Assembly: GCF_003666245.1 (NCBI RefSeq)
Contig: NZ_MJLZ01000039.1
Span: 1 to 43,234, forward strand
Direction: 5' to 3'
DNA length: 43,234 bases
From: Brenneria alni
GTDB taxonomy: Bacteria > Pseudomonadota > Gammaproteobacteria > Enterobacterales > Enterobacteriaceae
Position 1 is the first letter of the stretch. Each line of letters begins with the position of its first letter. A program made the position numbers and the translations under genes. This document shows, in pieces, positions 28,899 through 39,092 of the stretch. The notes beneath the pieces were generated by a model. The model had not been told where the DNA came from. It searched no databases and saw nothing but the letters and a program-made list of their open reading frames with translations.

Positions 28899-29369
28899 TT
28901 AGCGATCGTCTTTTTCATCCCGGTGTTCAATATTTCTGCGGCCATCGTCTTTACGCTGATACTCGCCTTCAAACGTATTACCGTCAGACGGGGGAGCGCC
29001 GGAGCCTGAGCGCCAGATATGCAAATGCGGCATCAGTTTCAGGGTTAAACGCTTCTGTACCGGCGGCAGCAACAGCAACAGCCCAAGGAAATCGGTAAAG
29101 AATCCGGGGATCAAAAGCAGGAAACCTGCCAGCACCAGAGACACGCTTTTCACCATCTCCGCCGCAGGGCTTTCACCCAATGCCATTTTCTGCTGCATCT
29201 GAACAATGGTTTTCATGCCCTGATTACGCACCAACGACACACCGACACAAGAAGTGAAGACCACCAACAACAGGGTCATCGCCACGCCAAGTACCTCTGC
29301 CACCTGAATGAACAGCGATATCTCTATGTAGGCAAAAAGAAAAATTAATAACAACGGTAACCAGCGCAC
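28899..29369 (-). CDS. fxsA: FxsA-family membrane protein
   Basis: A 156-aa inner-membrane protein with three to four hydrophobic segments (LPLLLIFLFAYIEISLFIQV, then LLLVVFTSCVGVSLVRNQG, VLAGFLLLIPGFFTDFLGLL) and a hydrophilic tail. FxsA (suppressor of F exclusion of phage T7) fits in length (158 aa in E. coli) and in position between groES and aspA. When overproduced in E. coli it relieves F-mediated exclusion of phage T7; the normal role is unknown. Confidence 0.93.
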   Translation of the reverse strand: MRWLPLLLIFLFAYIEISLFIQVAEVLGVAMTLLLVVFTSCVGVSLVRNQGMKTIVQMQQKMALGESPAAEMVKSVSLVLAGFLLLIPGFFTDFLGLLLLLPPVQKRLTLKLMPHLHIWRSGSGAPPSDGNTFEGEYQRKDDGRRNIEHRDEKDDR

Positions 29370-29756
29370 CTGACTCTCCTGTTATTGAAAAACGCATACT
29401 GTTAAGAACAAACGCAGTTGTTGTAAACAAATTATGTTATTGAAAACAAATATGACCAGACATCACTGCACTGCACATTATAATTCACTGAGATGGTAGC
29501 GCGGTCAGCGATTTTCAAGCTATGGCAGAGCCATTTATTATTTTAAAATAGTTGCGCGTGACAACTATCACAGTTCATTTCTCTGAGGATAATGGAAAGA
29601 TAAGATAGTGATCCGGGCTACAATTTTTGTTCGCCGAGCAGCATATCATCACAACAACGGATGCAGTTATGGTTAAACATTCTGCTACTGTTGCGTATAG
29701 CGGTGCAATTAGTTCACACAAGTCAAATTTAACAGCAGAATTAAGAGAAGGCTCTC
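29370..29756. other. Divergent intergenic region fxsA / aspA
   Basis: There are 387 bp carrying the promoters of fxsA and aspA and a CRP-like site at 29557-29572. No gene is visible. Confidence 0.6.
29557..29572 (+). promoter_or_regulatory. CRP-like binding site upstream of aspA
   Basis: CGTGACAACTATCACA fits TGTGA-N6-TCACA with one mismatch and lies 185 bp before the aspA start. E. coli aspA is CRP-activated, so a role is likely, although the distance is longer than for a simple class I site unless transcription starts upstream. Confidence 0.6.
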
Positions 29757-31196
29757 ATGTCAGATAACATTCGTATTGAAGAAGACCTGTTAGGTACGAA
29801 GGAAGTTCCCGCCAATGCTTATTATGGCGTTCATACACTCCGGGCTGTCGAAAATTTTTATATCAGCAACAGTAAGATAAGCGACATTCCAGAATTTGTG
29901 CGCGGCATGGTAATGGTCAAAAAGGCTGCCGCACTCGCAAATAAAGAACTACAAACCATCCCGCGTAAAATTGCCGATGTCATCATCCAGGCCTGTGATG
30001 AAGTATTGAATAACGGCAAATGCATGGATCAATTCCCGATTGATGTCTATCAGGGTGGCGCAGGCACTTCGGTTAATATGAATACCAACGAGGTGCTGGC
30101 CAATATCGGTCTGGAACTGATGGGACACCAGAAAGGCGAGTACCAGTACCTGAACCCAAACGATCATCTGAACAAGTGCCAATCGACTAACGACGCTTAC
30201 CCCACCGGGTTTCGTATTGCCGTTTACGCCTCCATTTTGAAATTGATCGATGCGCTGACTCAACTTGGTGATGGCTTCGAACGCAAAGCCAAAGAATTTG
30301 AAAACGTATTGAAAATGGGACGAACCCAGTTGCAGGATGCGGTTCCCATGACACTGGGCCAGGAGTTCCATGCTTTCAATGTGTTACTGAAAGAAGAAAA
30401 CAAAAATCTGTTGCGTACCGCAGAATTATTATTGGAAGTGAATTTGGGGGCGACGGCCATCGGTACTCGGCTAAACACGCCGGATGGCTATCAGCAACTG
30501 GCAGTACAGCGGTTAGCGGAAGTCAGCGGCCTGGCGTGTGTTCCGGCGGAAGACCTGATTGAAGCTACATCTGACTGCGGCGCTTACGTTATGGTGCACA
30601 GTTCGCTTAAACGTTTGGCGGTGAAGCTGTCAAAAATCTGTAACGACCTGCGTCTGCTGTCTTCCGGACCGCGTGCCGGTCTGAACGAAATTAACCTGCC
30701 AGAGTTGCAGGCGGGTTCTTCAATCATGCCGGCCAAAGTCAACCCGGTAGTCCCGGAAGTAGTCAATCAGGTGTGCTTCAAGGTCATCGGCAACGATACC
30801 TGCGTCACCATGGCTTCCGAAGCAGGGCAACTTCAGCTCAACGTTATGGAGCCGGTCATCGGTCAGGCCATGTTTGAGTCAACCCACATTCTGACCAACG
30901 CCTGCTACAACCTGCTGGAAAAATGCGTTAATGGCATCACGGCTAACAAAGAAGTGTGCGAGGCCTATGTCTTTAACTCCATCGGTATCGTCACGTATCT
31001 GAACCCGTTTATCGGCCACCATAACGGCGATATTGTCGGCAAGATCTGCGCGGAAACCGGAAAAAGCGTACGTGAAGTCGTTCTGGAGCGCGGTTTGCTG
31101 ACGGAAGCTGAACTGGATGACATTTTCTCCATTCAGAACCTGATGCACCCGGAATACAAAGCCAAGCGCTACACCGACGAGAACGAACAGTCTTAA
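29757..31196 (+). CDS. aspA: Aspartate ammonia-lyase AspA
   Basis: A 479-aa enzyme that converts aspartate to fumarate and ammonia. The fumarase/aspartase signature [16 protein letters not shown] is near residue 317, with [18 protein letters not shown] near residue 138 and the substrate loop. Length matches E. coli (478 aa). dcuA, the usual next gene in E. coli, is missing; a terminator follows instead. Confidence 0.97.
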   Translation: MSDNIRIEEDLLGTKEVPANAYYGVHTLRAVENFYISNSKISDIPEFVRGMVMVKKAAALANKELQTIPRKIADVIIQACDEVLNNGKCMDQFPIDVYQGGAGTSVNMNTNEVLANIGLELMGHQKGEYQYLNPNDHLNKCQSTNDAYPTGFRIAVYASILKLIDALTQLGDGFERKAKEFENVLKMGRTQLQDAVPMTLGQEFHAFNVLLKEENKNLLRTAELLLEVNLGATAIGTRLNTPDGYQQLAVQRLAEVSGLACVPAEDLIEATSDCGAYVMVHSSLKRLAVKLSKICNDLRLLSSGPRAGLNEINLPELQAGSSIMPAKVNPVVPEVVNQVCFKVIGNDTCVTMASEAGQLQLNVMEPVIGQAMFESTHILTNACYNLLEKCVNGITANKEVCEAYVFNSIGIVTYLNPFIGHHNGDIVGKICAETGKSVREVVLERGLLTEAELDDIFSIQNLMHPEYKAKRYTDENEQS

Positions 31197-31217
31197 TTTT
31201 CTGACTTAAACCCATTG

Positions 31218-31256
31218 AAGGCACGCGCTCCCTGAAAGCGGCGTGCCTTAATTTTA
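31218..31256 (+). terminator. Rho-independent terminator after aspA
   Basis: Stem AAGGCACGC / GCGTGCCTT (31218-31226, 31241-31249) followed by AATTTTAT, 22 bp after the aspA stop. Confidence 0.87.
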
Positions 31257-31351
31257 TGCTGCTTCTACACAGCCGCCCCGAGCCGCACAATTCCCCTCAT
31301 TATACAAAGCAAGGTATAGTGTCCTTATGTTCACCTGAAACCGAGGTCACG

Positions 31352-31684
31352 ATGTCCGACCGCCCTGCTTGCGATGCCGTCGTCATACTGTGTACCGCGC
31401 CTGACGAGTCTTGCGCACAACAGCTTGCCGCATCATTACTGGAAGTACAGCTTGCCGCCTGCGTAACCCTCTTGCCCGGCACTCGCTCGCTTTATTATTG
31501 GGAAGGCAAACTTGAGCAGCAATCAGAAGTACAAATGCTAATCAAAAGTAACCTTTCACATCAGCAGGCTTTGCTGGATCACCTGAAACAACACCATCCT
31601 TATCAGACACCAGAACTGCTGGTGCTACCGGTACTGAGTGGCGATAGCGATTATCTGACATGGCTCAACGAATCTTTACACTGA
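31352..31684 (+). CDS. cutA: Divalent-cation tolerance protein CutA
   Basis: A 110-aa trimeric, ferredoxin-like protein associated with copper tolerance. Typical parts: [20 protein letters not shown], then [20 protein letters not shown] and the TPELLVLPV segment. The start at 31352 follows CGAGGTCACG; a 32-codon longer frame to 31256 starts inside the aspA terminator and is rejected. It overlaps dsbD by 25 bp, as in E. coli, which suggests coupled translation. Confidence 0.94.
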   Translation: MSDRPACDAVVILCTAPDESCAQQLAASLLEVQLAACVTLLPGTRSLYYWEGKLEQQSEVQMLIKSNLSHQQALLDHLKQHHPYQTPELLVLPVLSGDSDYLTWLNESLH

Positions 31685-33375
31685 TTATCCTGATCTGGGC
31701 AGCATTTAGCACCGCAACTACCGCCTCACCGTTTGCTCAAAACAGGGTTGGCGATAACCAGAATTCGCAGTTTTTGCCTGTCGATCAGGCGTTTGCCTTT
31801 GACTTCCAGCAGCGGGATAACCAGTTAACCGTCCGCTGGGAAATACAGCCAGGCTACTACCTCTATCGGCAGCAGATAAAACTGGAAAGCAGTCATGCTG
31901 TTCTCGGTAATGTCGTTTTACCGCAAGGCATCCCTCATCGTGACGAATTTTTCGGCCAGATTTCCATCTTTAAACAGCATTTGACGCTGACTATTCCGCT
32001 TATTCAGACTAATGAAGATGCCACGGTGAAAATCACTTATCAGGGCTGCGCTGATGCCGGGTTTTGCTACCCGCCTGAAACACGGATCATCCCGGTGAGC
32101 CAGACTACCCAGGTTGCAGGCGAAGGTTTCTCACAAAATCAGCAGCCACAAGAACGGCCATTACCCTTCTCACCCTGGTGGGCGCTATTGATTGGCATTG
32201 GCGTGGCATTTACCCCTTGCGTGCTGCCGATGTATCCACTGATATCCGGTCTGGTGCTCGGCAGGAAAACGCAGTTGACGCCCCAGCGAACCTTTTGGCT
32301 TTCGATGACCTACGTGCAGGGCATGGCGCTGACTTACACGCTGCTGGGCTTCATTGTCGCCGCTGCAGGGCTGCGTTTTCAGGCTGCGCTGCAACACCCT
32401 TATGTCTTGATTGGCCTGTCTGTGCTGTTCATCGCACTGGCGCTTTCGATGTTCGGTCTGTATACCCTGCAATTGCCGCCCGCCATGCAAACGCGACTGG
32501 CGGAATGGAGTAATCGCCAGCAAAGCGGATCGCTGGCTGGCGTATTCAGCATGGGGGCGCTGGCGGGATTAATTTGCTCGCCTTGCACCACTGCGCCGTT
32601 TAGCGCCATCCTGCTTTATATTGCGCAAAGCGGCAATTTATTGGCGGGAGGTGGCTCACTGTATTTATATGCGTTCGGCATGGGCCTGCCGCTGATCCTG
32701 ATCACGATGTTCGGCAATCGACTATTGCCGCGCAGCGGCCCGTGGATGCAATACGTCAAAGAAGCGTTTGGCTTTGTCATTCTGGCGCTGCCCGTTTTTC
32801 TCCTTGAGCGCATACTGGGTGAAAGTTGGGGGATCAGATTGTGGAGTCTGTTGGGTGTGGCCTTTTTCGGCTGGGCGTTCACGCTGAGCTTACGCAGCCA
32901 TAAAGGCTGGATGCGCGGCGTTCAGCTACTGCTGCTGGCGAGTGCTCTAGTCGCAGCGCGACCGCTACAGAACTGGATATTTCCACCGGCGGAATCTGAA
33001 CGGCGACATGCCTCTTCCGCCCTCAATTTTACACCGGTGACCAACGTCGTCAGTTTGAATAATGCGCTGGCGGGACGCCATCAACCCGTGATGCTCGATC
33101 TGTACGCTGATTGGTGCGTCGCCTGTAAAGAGTTTGAAAAATACACCTTCAGCGATAGCCATGTGCAGCGCCTTTTATCACGCATGACGTTATTACAAGC
33201 TGATGTGACCGAAAATCGAACGGAACAGAACAGGTTGCTGAAACAACTACAGGTTCTGGGGCTACCCACCATCCTGTTTTTTGATGCGCAGGGTAAAGAG
33301 ATACCCGGCTCACGCGTTACCGGATTTATGGACGCGGAAAAATTTCAGGCACATTTGCAGAAGTTCAGTCCGTAA
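31660..33375 (+). CDS. dsbD: Thiol:disulfide interchange protein DsbD
   Basis: A 571-aa inner-membrane protein that moves electrons from cytoplasmic thioredoxin to periplasmic DsbC/DsbE/DsbG. All three redox modules are visible. The periplasmic alpha domain has [13 protein letters not shown]. The membrane beta domain has [14 protein letters not shown] and [14 protein letters not shown]. The C-terminal thioredoxin-like gamma domain has [14 protein letters not shown] near residue 480. An N-terminal signal sequence is present. It overlaps cutA and is followed 44 bp later by the TetR gene. Confidence 0.96.
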   Translation: MAQRIFTLIILIWAAFSTATTASPFAQNRVGDNQNSQFLPVDQAFAFDFQQRDNQLTVRWEIQPGYYLYRQQIKLESSHAVLGNVVLPQGIPHRDEFFGQISIFKQHLTLTIPLIQTNEDATVKITYQGCADAGFCYPPETRIIPVSQTTQVAGEGFSQNQQPQERPLPFSPWWALLIGIGVAFTPCVLPMYPLISGLVLGRKTQLTPQRTFWLSMTYVQGMALTYTLLGFIVAAAGLRFQAALQHPYVLIGLSVLFIALALSMFGLYTLQLPPAMQTRLAEWSNRQQSGSLAGVFSMGALAGLICSPCTTAPFSAILLYIAQSGNLLAGGGSLYLYAFGMGLPLILITMFGNRLLPRSGPWMQYVKEAFGFVILALPVFLLERILGESWGIRLWSLLGVAFFGWAFTLSLRSHKGWMRGVQLLLLASALVAARPLQNWIFPPAESERRHASSALNFTPVTNVVSLNNALAGRHQPVMLDLYADWCVACKEFEKYTFSDSHVQRLLSRMTLLQADVTENRTEQNRLLKQLQVLGLPTILFFDAQGKEIPGSRVTGFMDAEKFQAHLQKFSP

Positions 33376-33419
33376 ACGACACTATTTATTCTGGCAATCG
33401 CTTTTCTGGAGGAGAGCCA

Positions 33420-33995
33420 ATGCAACGGGAAGACGTTCTTGAACATGCACTCACGCTGTTGGAACAACACGGTTTCGCCATGACCACTCTGGACATGTTG
33501 GCTGAAAAACTGGACGTTTCCATGGCAGAGCTACTGCCGTTTTGGCCCGATCGCGAAGCCCTGCTTTATGACAGCCTGCGCTATCACAGCCAACAGGTCG
33601 ATGTCTGGCGGCGACAGCTTCTGTTGGATGACACGAAAAACACTGAGCAAAAACTGCTGGCGCGTTATCAGGTGCTGCATGATGCGGTAAAACAACAGCG
33701 TTATCCCGGCTGCCTGTTTGTGGCCGCCTGCAGCTTCTTTCCTGATATTAACCACCCGATCCATCAGATTGCCGAGCAGCAGAAACAGGCATCCTACCGC
33801 TATACCCGCGACCTGCTGGAAGAGTTGGAAACCGACGATCCGGAAATGGTGGCTCAGCAGATGGAACTGATTTTGGAAGGATGTTTAAGCAATCTGTTGG
33901 TAAAACATCAGGCATCGAGCATTGCAACGGCACGACGGCTGGCCGAAGATGTTCTCCGCTTTTCATTATGCCGTAAAAACGGGGCATTGACCTGA
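33420..33995 (+). CDS. yjdC: TetR-family regulator (YjdC/DicD)
   Basis: A 191-aa TetR-type regulator: N-terminal HTH in [38 protein letters not shown], and a helical ligand domain. It fits E. coli YjdC in size and position (cutA-dsbD-yjdC-pheU). Ligand and targets are unknown. The ribosome-binding site GGAGGAG lies 6 bases before the ATG. Confidence 0.9.
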   Translation: MQREDVLEHALTLLEQHGFAMTTLDMLAEKLDVSMAELLPFWPDREALLYDSLRYHSQQVDVWRRQLLLDDTKNTEQKLLARYQVLHDAVKQQRYPGCLFVAACSFFPDINHPIHQIAEQQKQASYRYTRDLLEELETDDPEMVAQQMELILEGCLSNLLVKHQASSIATARRLAEDVLRFSLCRKNGALT

Positions 33996-34084
33996 CCGCA
34001 AAAGCAATGAGAAACGCGAACTCCGCGCGTTGGCTGAAAAGTCGGCAATCAGTAGGGTTTTCCGCTTGTTAACTCATAAACCCG

Positions 34085-34120
34085 TTGACGGCAAGCAGTC
34101 AATACGGTTTAATGCGCCCC
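34085..34120 (+). promoter_or_regulatory. Promoter of tRNA-Phe
   Basis: TTGACG (34085-34090), a 17-bp spacer and TTTAAT (34108-34113), followed by a GC-rich GCGCCCC discriminator, typical of stringently controlled stable-RNA promoters. Confidence 0.8.
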
Positions 34121-34123
34121 GTT

Positions 34124-34199
34124 GCCCGGATAGCTCAGTCGGTAGAGCAGAGGATTGAAAATCCTCGTGTCCTTGGTTCGATTCCGAGTCCGGGCACCA
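34124..34199 (+). tRNA. pheU: tRNA-Phe (GAA)
   Basis: A complete 76-nt tRNA with encoded CCA. The acceptor strand GCCCGGA pairs with TCCGGGC. D arm, anticodon loop TTGAAAA with GAA, variable loop GTGTC and T arm TTGGTTCGATTCCGA are all present. The sequence is nearly that of E. coli tRNA-Phe. Its 3' end borders the right accessory region, so it is the likely insertion site. Confidence 0.98.
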
Positions 34200-34332
34200 C
34201 TTGCATCAAAGCACGCTGGTTAAGAGTGAGAAACTTAACGGGCGGTTAATACAGGGTTCGGTCATAAAATCGTTCCGGTGCAGAGACAGTCGAAGAGGCT
34301 GCACTGTGGATAAGAACTGAATCCTCAAGATA

Positions 34333-34363
34333 GGGAATCTGCATGCCAGCAGATTCCCTTTTC
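34333..34363 (+). terminator. Rho-independent terminator downstream of tRNA-Phe
   Basis: Stem GGGAATCTGC / GCAGATTCCC with a 6-base loop, followed by TTTTC. It lies 27 bp before the end of the convergent integrase gene. Confidence 0.82.
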
Positions 34364-34389
34364 TCGTTCCCGCGTATGGTTACAGTGAA

Positions 34390-35412
34390 TTACATTACTG
34401 TCAAGTCATGTAAAACGGGTTGCGCATAAATATCCGTATGTAACGCCAGCTCTTTTTCCAGCGTTCTCCCCACTATCTCCATATTCAGCTCAATGTATTC
34501 CATTGTCGTGCTCACACTGCGATGCCCCAGCAAATCCTTGACCAGTTGAAGATTACGCTCCGGCGCCTTCATCAATTCCGTTGCCAGCGTGTGTCGGAAC
34601 CTGTGAGGCGATACCGCAAACCCGCAATCACGGGACAGGCGATAAAAAAATGATCGGGTCGTTTGTAATGCTCTCGCTTCATCGTACTGATACTCGTCCT
34701 GGTGCCGACGGGATTTCATAAAGCGGGTTACATCAAACAACAGATCGGCTGGCTGTGCTCCGGCCAGTTTCGCACGAGCCAGTAACGCGGCCAGCCGCGT
34801 ACGCAAATGAAGAACGGCCGGCACACGCCACTCGCGGTGCGTTTTACTTCCTTCCAGCCGCAATTCAATATATCCTTCGTCGAGATTGATGTCCTGTAAC
34901 CGGATATGCAGTAATTGATTCTGCCTCATGCCGGTATAGCGCAGGGTATCGAGGACTGTCAGCCAATACCAGACGGGATAAAGCGCACACCGTTGTCCCC
35001 AGATAGCATGAGGTTCTTCGGTTTCTATTCGTTGCATCAGTAGATAAATTGTCGTCAGTTGTTCACGCGTCAGAGTTTTCTTTTTCTTACGGTCCTTCTG
35101 CACAACCACATCGTTGAACGGATTCTTCTCTTGTTCGATTAATTTCTGCTCTATAGCAAAATTAAATATTGCTCGCATATGCGCTACTTTATTATTCCAG
35201 GTATGCGCCGATAATTTTCTCTCTTTTAAGATATTTCGTCGCCATCTCAACACATCTCTGTGTGTTATTTGATTTGGCTCTACCCCCTCGCCCATGTATC
35301 GTTTGAAACCATTAACCACTTTTAAATAGCTGATTTCTGTCGCTTGGCGAAGATTATGAGAAAAAAAATATTCATCGACCAACTCATCCCAGCTCATTGA
35401 CTTATCAGACAT
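34390..35412 (-). CDS. Tyrosine site-specific integrase of the tRNA-Phe element
   Basis: A 340-aa tyrosine recombinase with the full catalytic set: Arg in RYTGMRQNQLLHI, Lys in LEGSKTHREW, His-x-x-Arg in SPHRFRHTLATEL, His in LLGHRSVSTTMEY and the Tyr nucleophile in MEYIEL. The N-terminal core-binding domain starts near WDELVDEYFFSHNLRQATEI. The start at 35412 is chosen because AAGGGA lies 6 bases upstream; a GTG at 35439 adds nine residues. It ends 190 bp from the 3' end of tRNA-Phe, fitting integration there. Confidence 0.93.
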   Translation of the reverse strand: MSDKSMSWDELVDEYFFSHNLRQATEISYLKVVNGFKRYMGEGVEPNQITHRDVLRWRRNILKERKLSAHTWNNKVAHMRAIFNFAIEQKLIEQEKNPFNDVVVQKDRKKKKTLTREQLTTIYLLMQRIETEEPHAIWGQRCALYPVWYWLTVLDTLRYTGMRQNQLLHIRLQDINLDEGYIELRLEGSKTHREWRVPAVLHLRTRLAALLARAKLAGAQPADLLFDVTRFMKSRRHQDEYQYDEARALQTTRSFFYRLSRDCGFAVSPHRFRHTLATELMKAPERNLQLVKDLLGHRSVSTTMEYIELNMEIVGRTLEKELALHTDIYAQPVLHDLTVM

Positions 35413-35497
35413 ATAATTTCCCTTATATTTATAGAGCACAAATGCGCCTTTGCTGTGTGCAGACTAAACATTAGTCCGCTAATCAGATTGCCATACG

Positions 35498-37102
35498 TCA
35501 GGGCAAGATCAATAATGCGCTCTCGTCAGGAATACGATTTCCCCGATAAAGTGATGAAGCTTTAACCAGGTAACCGTTAATGTTCTGATACGTCCCTGTT
35601 CCTGATGGGGTACTGTATATTCTGGCCTGCAAGAAACGCCTGCCGTCGGCAACACGATGCACGCCCAAACGCTCAAACGATGCCTGCAATGCGTTACGCT
35701 TTCCCTTATTTCCAGTTTCCTTCTGAAACAGATAAAATATTTCGGGCACACACAAAAAAACGAATCCGGCAACGATATGAGCGCGAGCCCCTTCTTCATT
35801 GATAGTTATTCTTCCACCAATTAATCCAGCGGATAACCATTCCAGAAATACCGTCCCTTTGTTATTTCCTTCCTGATCGTTGCCAGTTTTCTCTGCCGGG
35901 GAAATAACAGATCCCAGGGACTCAACCAACGAGGTGTTTTCATCCTCCTTTTTATTTTTTAGCTCATTCGGAACGACGGCGACTGTCTCAGGTACTGGTT
36001 CAATATCCGGCTTCAGGGTATCTGCCATGCCGGAAAAAAGGCCCAGAAGCGCCTGGGTATCATCCTGAACCGGTTTAGGTGTCGGATCCGCTGTCTGTTG
36101 CTCAGAAGCTACAGGCGTATCGCTCCCCAAAACCATTGCATCCAGTACCGAAACCGACGCATTAGGAAGCAGAGGCGCCTGTTTTAATGATAGTGTTGCT
36201 TCCGCTTCTGATACCGGAGACGGCTCATTACTTCCAGTTGTCGGACTGTTATCAGACAGTGCCGACGTTAACGCCGATGCCATCAACGGCCCCAGTGAGA
36301 CAATCGGTAGCTCACTACTCTCCGTCGCCGGCATTGACAACACTGGCTGGGGCAGCGTCCCTGTTAATGGCGGCGCACCACACTTTTCTGCGGCCAAAAG
36401 CAGCAATTCATCAATCAGCGCAATGGTTGCAGGTCTCCTAAGTGTACGCTGTGCCAGACAGTCGAACGCCTCAGGAACAGCCGATAGCCAGGGAAGCGCG
36501 GATGGAGGTAATAGCATGCCTGCCAGTAATGATACCCGGCCTTGCACATAGGAAGGAGGCAATTTATCCGCACGATACCGAAAGCGAAATGGCTTTCCCG
36601 GAACCGTAAATCCCGGGTTCCAGCACTCTCCGCCATCTAACTCCCCTTCCCACTCACAGAGTAATGGCAGGTGATAAAACAAGGCTGACCAAAACACCAC
36701 GGCGTTCCAGAGTAATCCCTGAGCCGCTTGTTCCTCCGGCGGGCTCCCCGGGGGCAGGGTTCTCCCCTTGGCAAGCCTGACCGCATACGTAGCAAACTGT
36801 ATAGTCAAATCGCCAAACGCACCGGCATGTGCCCAATTTCCCTCTTTTGAAGCAGGCAGATTCTGAACACGACTGAGTAACGAAAACAGAGGAGCCAGAT
36901 AACTCTGCCGATAAAACGCCGCCGGCAGCGCATGATTGTCATTAAGCTGCTGGAGAAAACGCTGACGCTGCGGGAACGCAATTAATGCGTCAATAGGGCT
37001 AGGAACGTGATAGCCGGACGGACACGTTGATCGGGGAGAATTAGCCTCATTTCGGGGAGCGCTATCCGCGCCAACAAGAAAATGTTTTATTCTGGTGAGC
37101 AT
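35498..37102 (-). CDS. TraI_2-domain protein of a genomic island
   Basis: A 534-aa protein with the two-part layout of the MobH-related TraI family of integrative elements. The N-terminal TraI_2 domain has residues about 30-240 (SPIDALIAFPQRQRFLQQLN, then ASKEGNWAHAGAFGDLTIQF). A long low-complexity Pro/Ser/Glu-rich linker covers about 255-410. The C-terminal TraI_2_C winged-helix domain starts at FLEWLSAGLIGGRITINEEG and runs through NALQASFERLGVHRVADG. The His-Asp pair expected in the HD-like active site appears to be replaced (SALFYHLPLL), so it may not work as a relaxase. ATG at 37102 with AGGAGA upstream. Confidence 0.8.
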   Translation of the reverse strand: MLTRIKHFLVGADSAPRNEANSPRSTCPSGYHVPSPIDALIAFPQRQRFLQQLNDNHALPAAFYRQSYLAPLFSLLSRVQNLPASKEGNWAHAGAFGDLTIQFATYAVRLAKGRTLPPGSPPEEQAAQGLLWNAVVFWSALFYHLPLLCEWEGELDGGECWNPGFTVPGKPFRFRYRADKLPPSYVQGRVSLLAGMLLPPSALPWLSAVPEAFDCLAQRTLRRPATIALIDELLLLAAEKCGAPPLTGTLPQPVLSMPATESSELPIVSLGPLMASALTSALSDNSPTTGSNEPSPVSEAEATLSLKQAPLLPNASVSVLDAMVLGSDTPVASEQQTADPTPKPVQDDTQALLGLFSGMADTLKPDIEPVPETVAVVPNELKNKKEDENTSLVESLGSVISPAEKTGNDQEGNNKGTVFLEWLSAGLIGGRITINEEGARAHIVAGFVFLCVPEIFYLFQKETGNKGKRNALQASFERLGVHRVADGRRFLQARIYSTPSGTGTYQNINGYLVKASSLYRGNRIPDESALLILP

Positions 37103-37203
37103 GAATGTCTCCTGCCTGTGAGCGGCACAGTCTTGAGCGGCTCACGGTCGGGAGACAAGAGTAAACTCTTTTTGCATTTTAAAAATTATTCAGAAGAGGT
37201 CTG

Positions 37204-38715
37204 TCATTCTTCATCAGGAACAGCGCTCTTGATAAACGGCATATCATCTGCAGGCTCTGGCGTACCGTCGTCAGTTTGAAGCTCTTCTTTTGTATCGGTT
37301 GACTCTTCCTGTTCACTGAGCAATTGCAGTAATTCATTTCTGACCAAAAGTTTCCGCGCCCGGGTTGTCGCCACATAGAGCAAATTGGTTTCATCCGTTC
37401 TTGCTGCTTCCGATAACAATGGATCTGTGATATCCGCAAAATCATCGTTTAAAATCACTGTTTCCCATTCAAGCCCCTTGCTGCGATGTGCAGTCGACAC
37501 CACAACATCAGCGTCTTTTTCTTGTGTCGTAGCCTGGCGCCGTAAAATCTGCAATTTTTGCGGCAGCGGAAAGTATTTATCCAACAGGCCGATCGCCTGA
37601 TTCATTTCCGCATCACTCGTTGCTTTGGCGACAGACTTATACTCTTCAAAATTCCGATATTCACGGTTGAGACGCGGCGCACGCATCCGTTCAGGCATAT
37701 CAACAGAAAACCAGTACAGATCCTCCAGTTCTTCCGTTTTATAGCCTTCAATTCCCCCCACCCAATACACACGTTTCTCCCTCATGCTTTCATAAAGCGC
37801 TGCGCCAATGACTCCCCCCACTGTACGGCTGAGCACCGTGTAACGCGAAACGTCCTCAGGAAGTCGATCAACCACATCGTCATCACCGCCATTGCCGATC
37901 ACCGGATGTGTTTCCTCCTGGCGCTTCAGCAATACATTCGCCATTTTTGCAACAGAAGGACCAAACCGAAAACTTTGCGTCAGCCACAGGCGGTCGGCCT
38001 CTTCAAGGGCTGGCGCATCCAGTGCGTTATCGGCACCGCGAAAACGGTAAATCTGCTGATGGCGATCGCCAACCAGTACGACATTACAGTTCTGACTCAG
38101 CACCAGCGAACTGGTGACAGGATTTGCATCCTGAGCTTCATCGAACAGAATGGTGTCCCACCGTTTCGACAAATCGGGCGCTGACAACTGGAACAGCTTC
38201 AGATAGGTATCATGCGTGACAGGAAACATCGAATCGATGCTACTCATCTCGTTCCACAGAAACTGAGCGGCACCCAATATCTTGCTGGCATCCAGACCAT
38301 CGCAATCATTCTCATCTGGAAGATGTTCGTAACTGAGTGCCGGGGAAGCACTACACAGGAAATGGTTCAGTGCAGACAAGGCTGCTCTGGCCAACGCCCA
38401 GTGACGGGTATTTAGCTTGCGGGCAACATCGGTAATGCGCAAATTGGCCGTTAATCTCGGCTTTAAATGCCTGCCAAACTTCATCCAGGCCAGTTGATGA
38501 GAGGTCTTACATTCGACGTTGAAGGGAAAGTTTCGTTCAGCCTCATCACGAACTGCACGATTGTAGGCAAGGTAAAGCATTCTACGGTCAGGATTGGCCT
38601 GCGCGTAGCGAACCAGCGTTGATGTTTTACCAGTACCAGCAAAAGCGTTAACCACCAGGTGTCGGCCTTTCCAGTTGATGACAGCGGATTGTTCGGGTGT
38701 ATCTGAGTAGGCCAT
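37204..38715 (-). CDS. UvrD/Rep-like superfamily 1 DNA helicase
   Basis: A 503-aa SF1 helicase. Motif I (Walker A) is VVNAFAGTGKTSTLVRYA near residue 24, motif II ILFDEAQDANP, motif III VGDRHQQIYRFRGADNA, motif IV near LTQSFRFG, and the C-terminal half has VVVSTAHRSKGLEWETVIL (motif V) and LLYVATTRARKLLV (motif VI). It is shorter than UvrD (about 720 aa). The start at 38715 (MAYSDTPEQSAVI) is preferred over 38787, which adds 24 unlikely residues. It is adjacent to and codirectional with the TraI-like gene, a pairing found in similar islands. Confidence 0.9.
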   Translation of the reverse strand: MAYSDTPEQSAVINWKGRHLVVNAFAGTGKTSTLVRYAQANPDRRMLYLAYNRAVRDEAERNFPFNVECKTSHQLAWMKFGRHLKPRLTANLRITDVARKLNTRHWALARAALSALNHFLCSASPALSYEHLPDENDCDGLDASKILGAAQFLWNEMSSIDSMFPVTHDTYLKLFQLSAPDLSKRWDTILFDEAQDANPVTSSLVLSQNCNVVLVGDRHQQIYRFRGADNALDAPALEEADRLWLTQSFRFGPSVAKMANVLLKRQEETHPVIGNGGDDDVVDRLPEDVSRYTVLSRTVGGVIGAALYESMREKRVYWVGGIEGYKTEELEDLYWFSVDMPERMRAPRLNREYRNFEEYKSVAKATSDAEMNQAIGLLDKYFPLPQKLQILRRQATTQEKDADVVVSTAHRSKGLEWETVILNDDFADITDPLLSEAARTDETNLLYVATTRARKLLVRNELLQLLSEQEESTDTKEELQTDDGTPEPADDMPFIKSAVPDEE

Positions 38716-38824
38716 GCCAGAGATCCATAGTGAAAAATCATGCCGGCACAGTGCAGGAAAGTATGCGTTATCGCCATTAAAAACCAATTATTAACACTGG
38801 GGAATTATGTAACTCAGGTATCAT

Positions 38825-39010
38825 TTACTTTTTATCGTTGGACTCTGCCATACGCTGATACGCAAGATCTGAACCATGTGGTAACTGTTTACTCACTTCT
38901 CTATAGTATGTTACACATTGACGAAAATACTCACGCAAATGTTCAAGTTGTTCGCGCTCGACCTGCTCTGTGATAACTTGCTTGGCATCAAAAGTGATGT
39001 GATTTATATG
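38825..39010 (-). other. Small coding-like frame upstream of the helicase, no start codon
   Basis: Minus-strand codons ending at 38825 read as a plausible protein (VITEQVEREQLEHLREYFRQ, then LPHGSDLAYQRMAESNDKK), charged and helical. No in-frame ATG, GTG or well-placed TTG is found before the upstream region becomes unlike coding sequence. It may be a decayed gene of the element or one with an unrecognised start. The right limit is approximate. Confidence 0.35.
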
Positions 39011-39092
39011 AACTGAGTGGCATAAGTGAATTATGCAAACATGAAGGTCTTAAGCCTTAGCAAGATTGGCGAAATGGAAGGTAGCGTCATTT

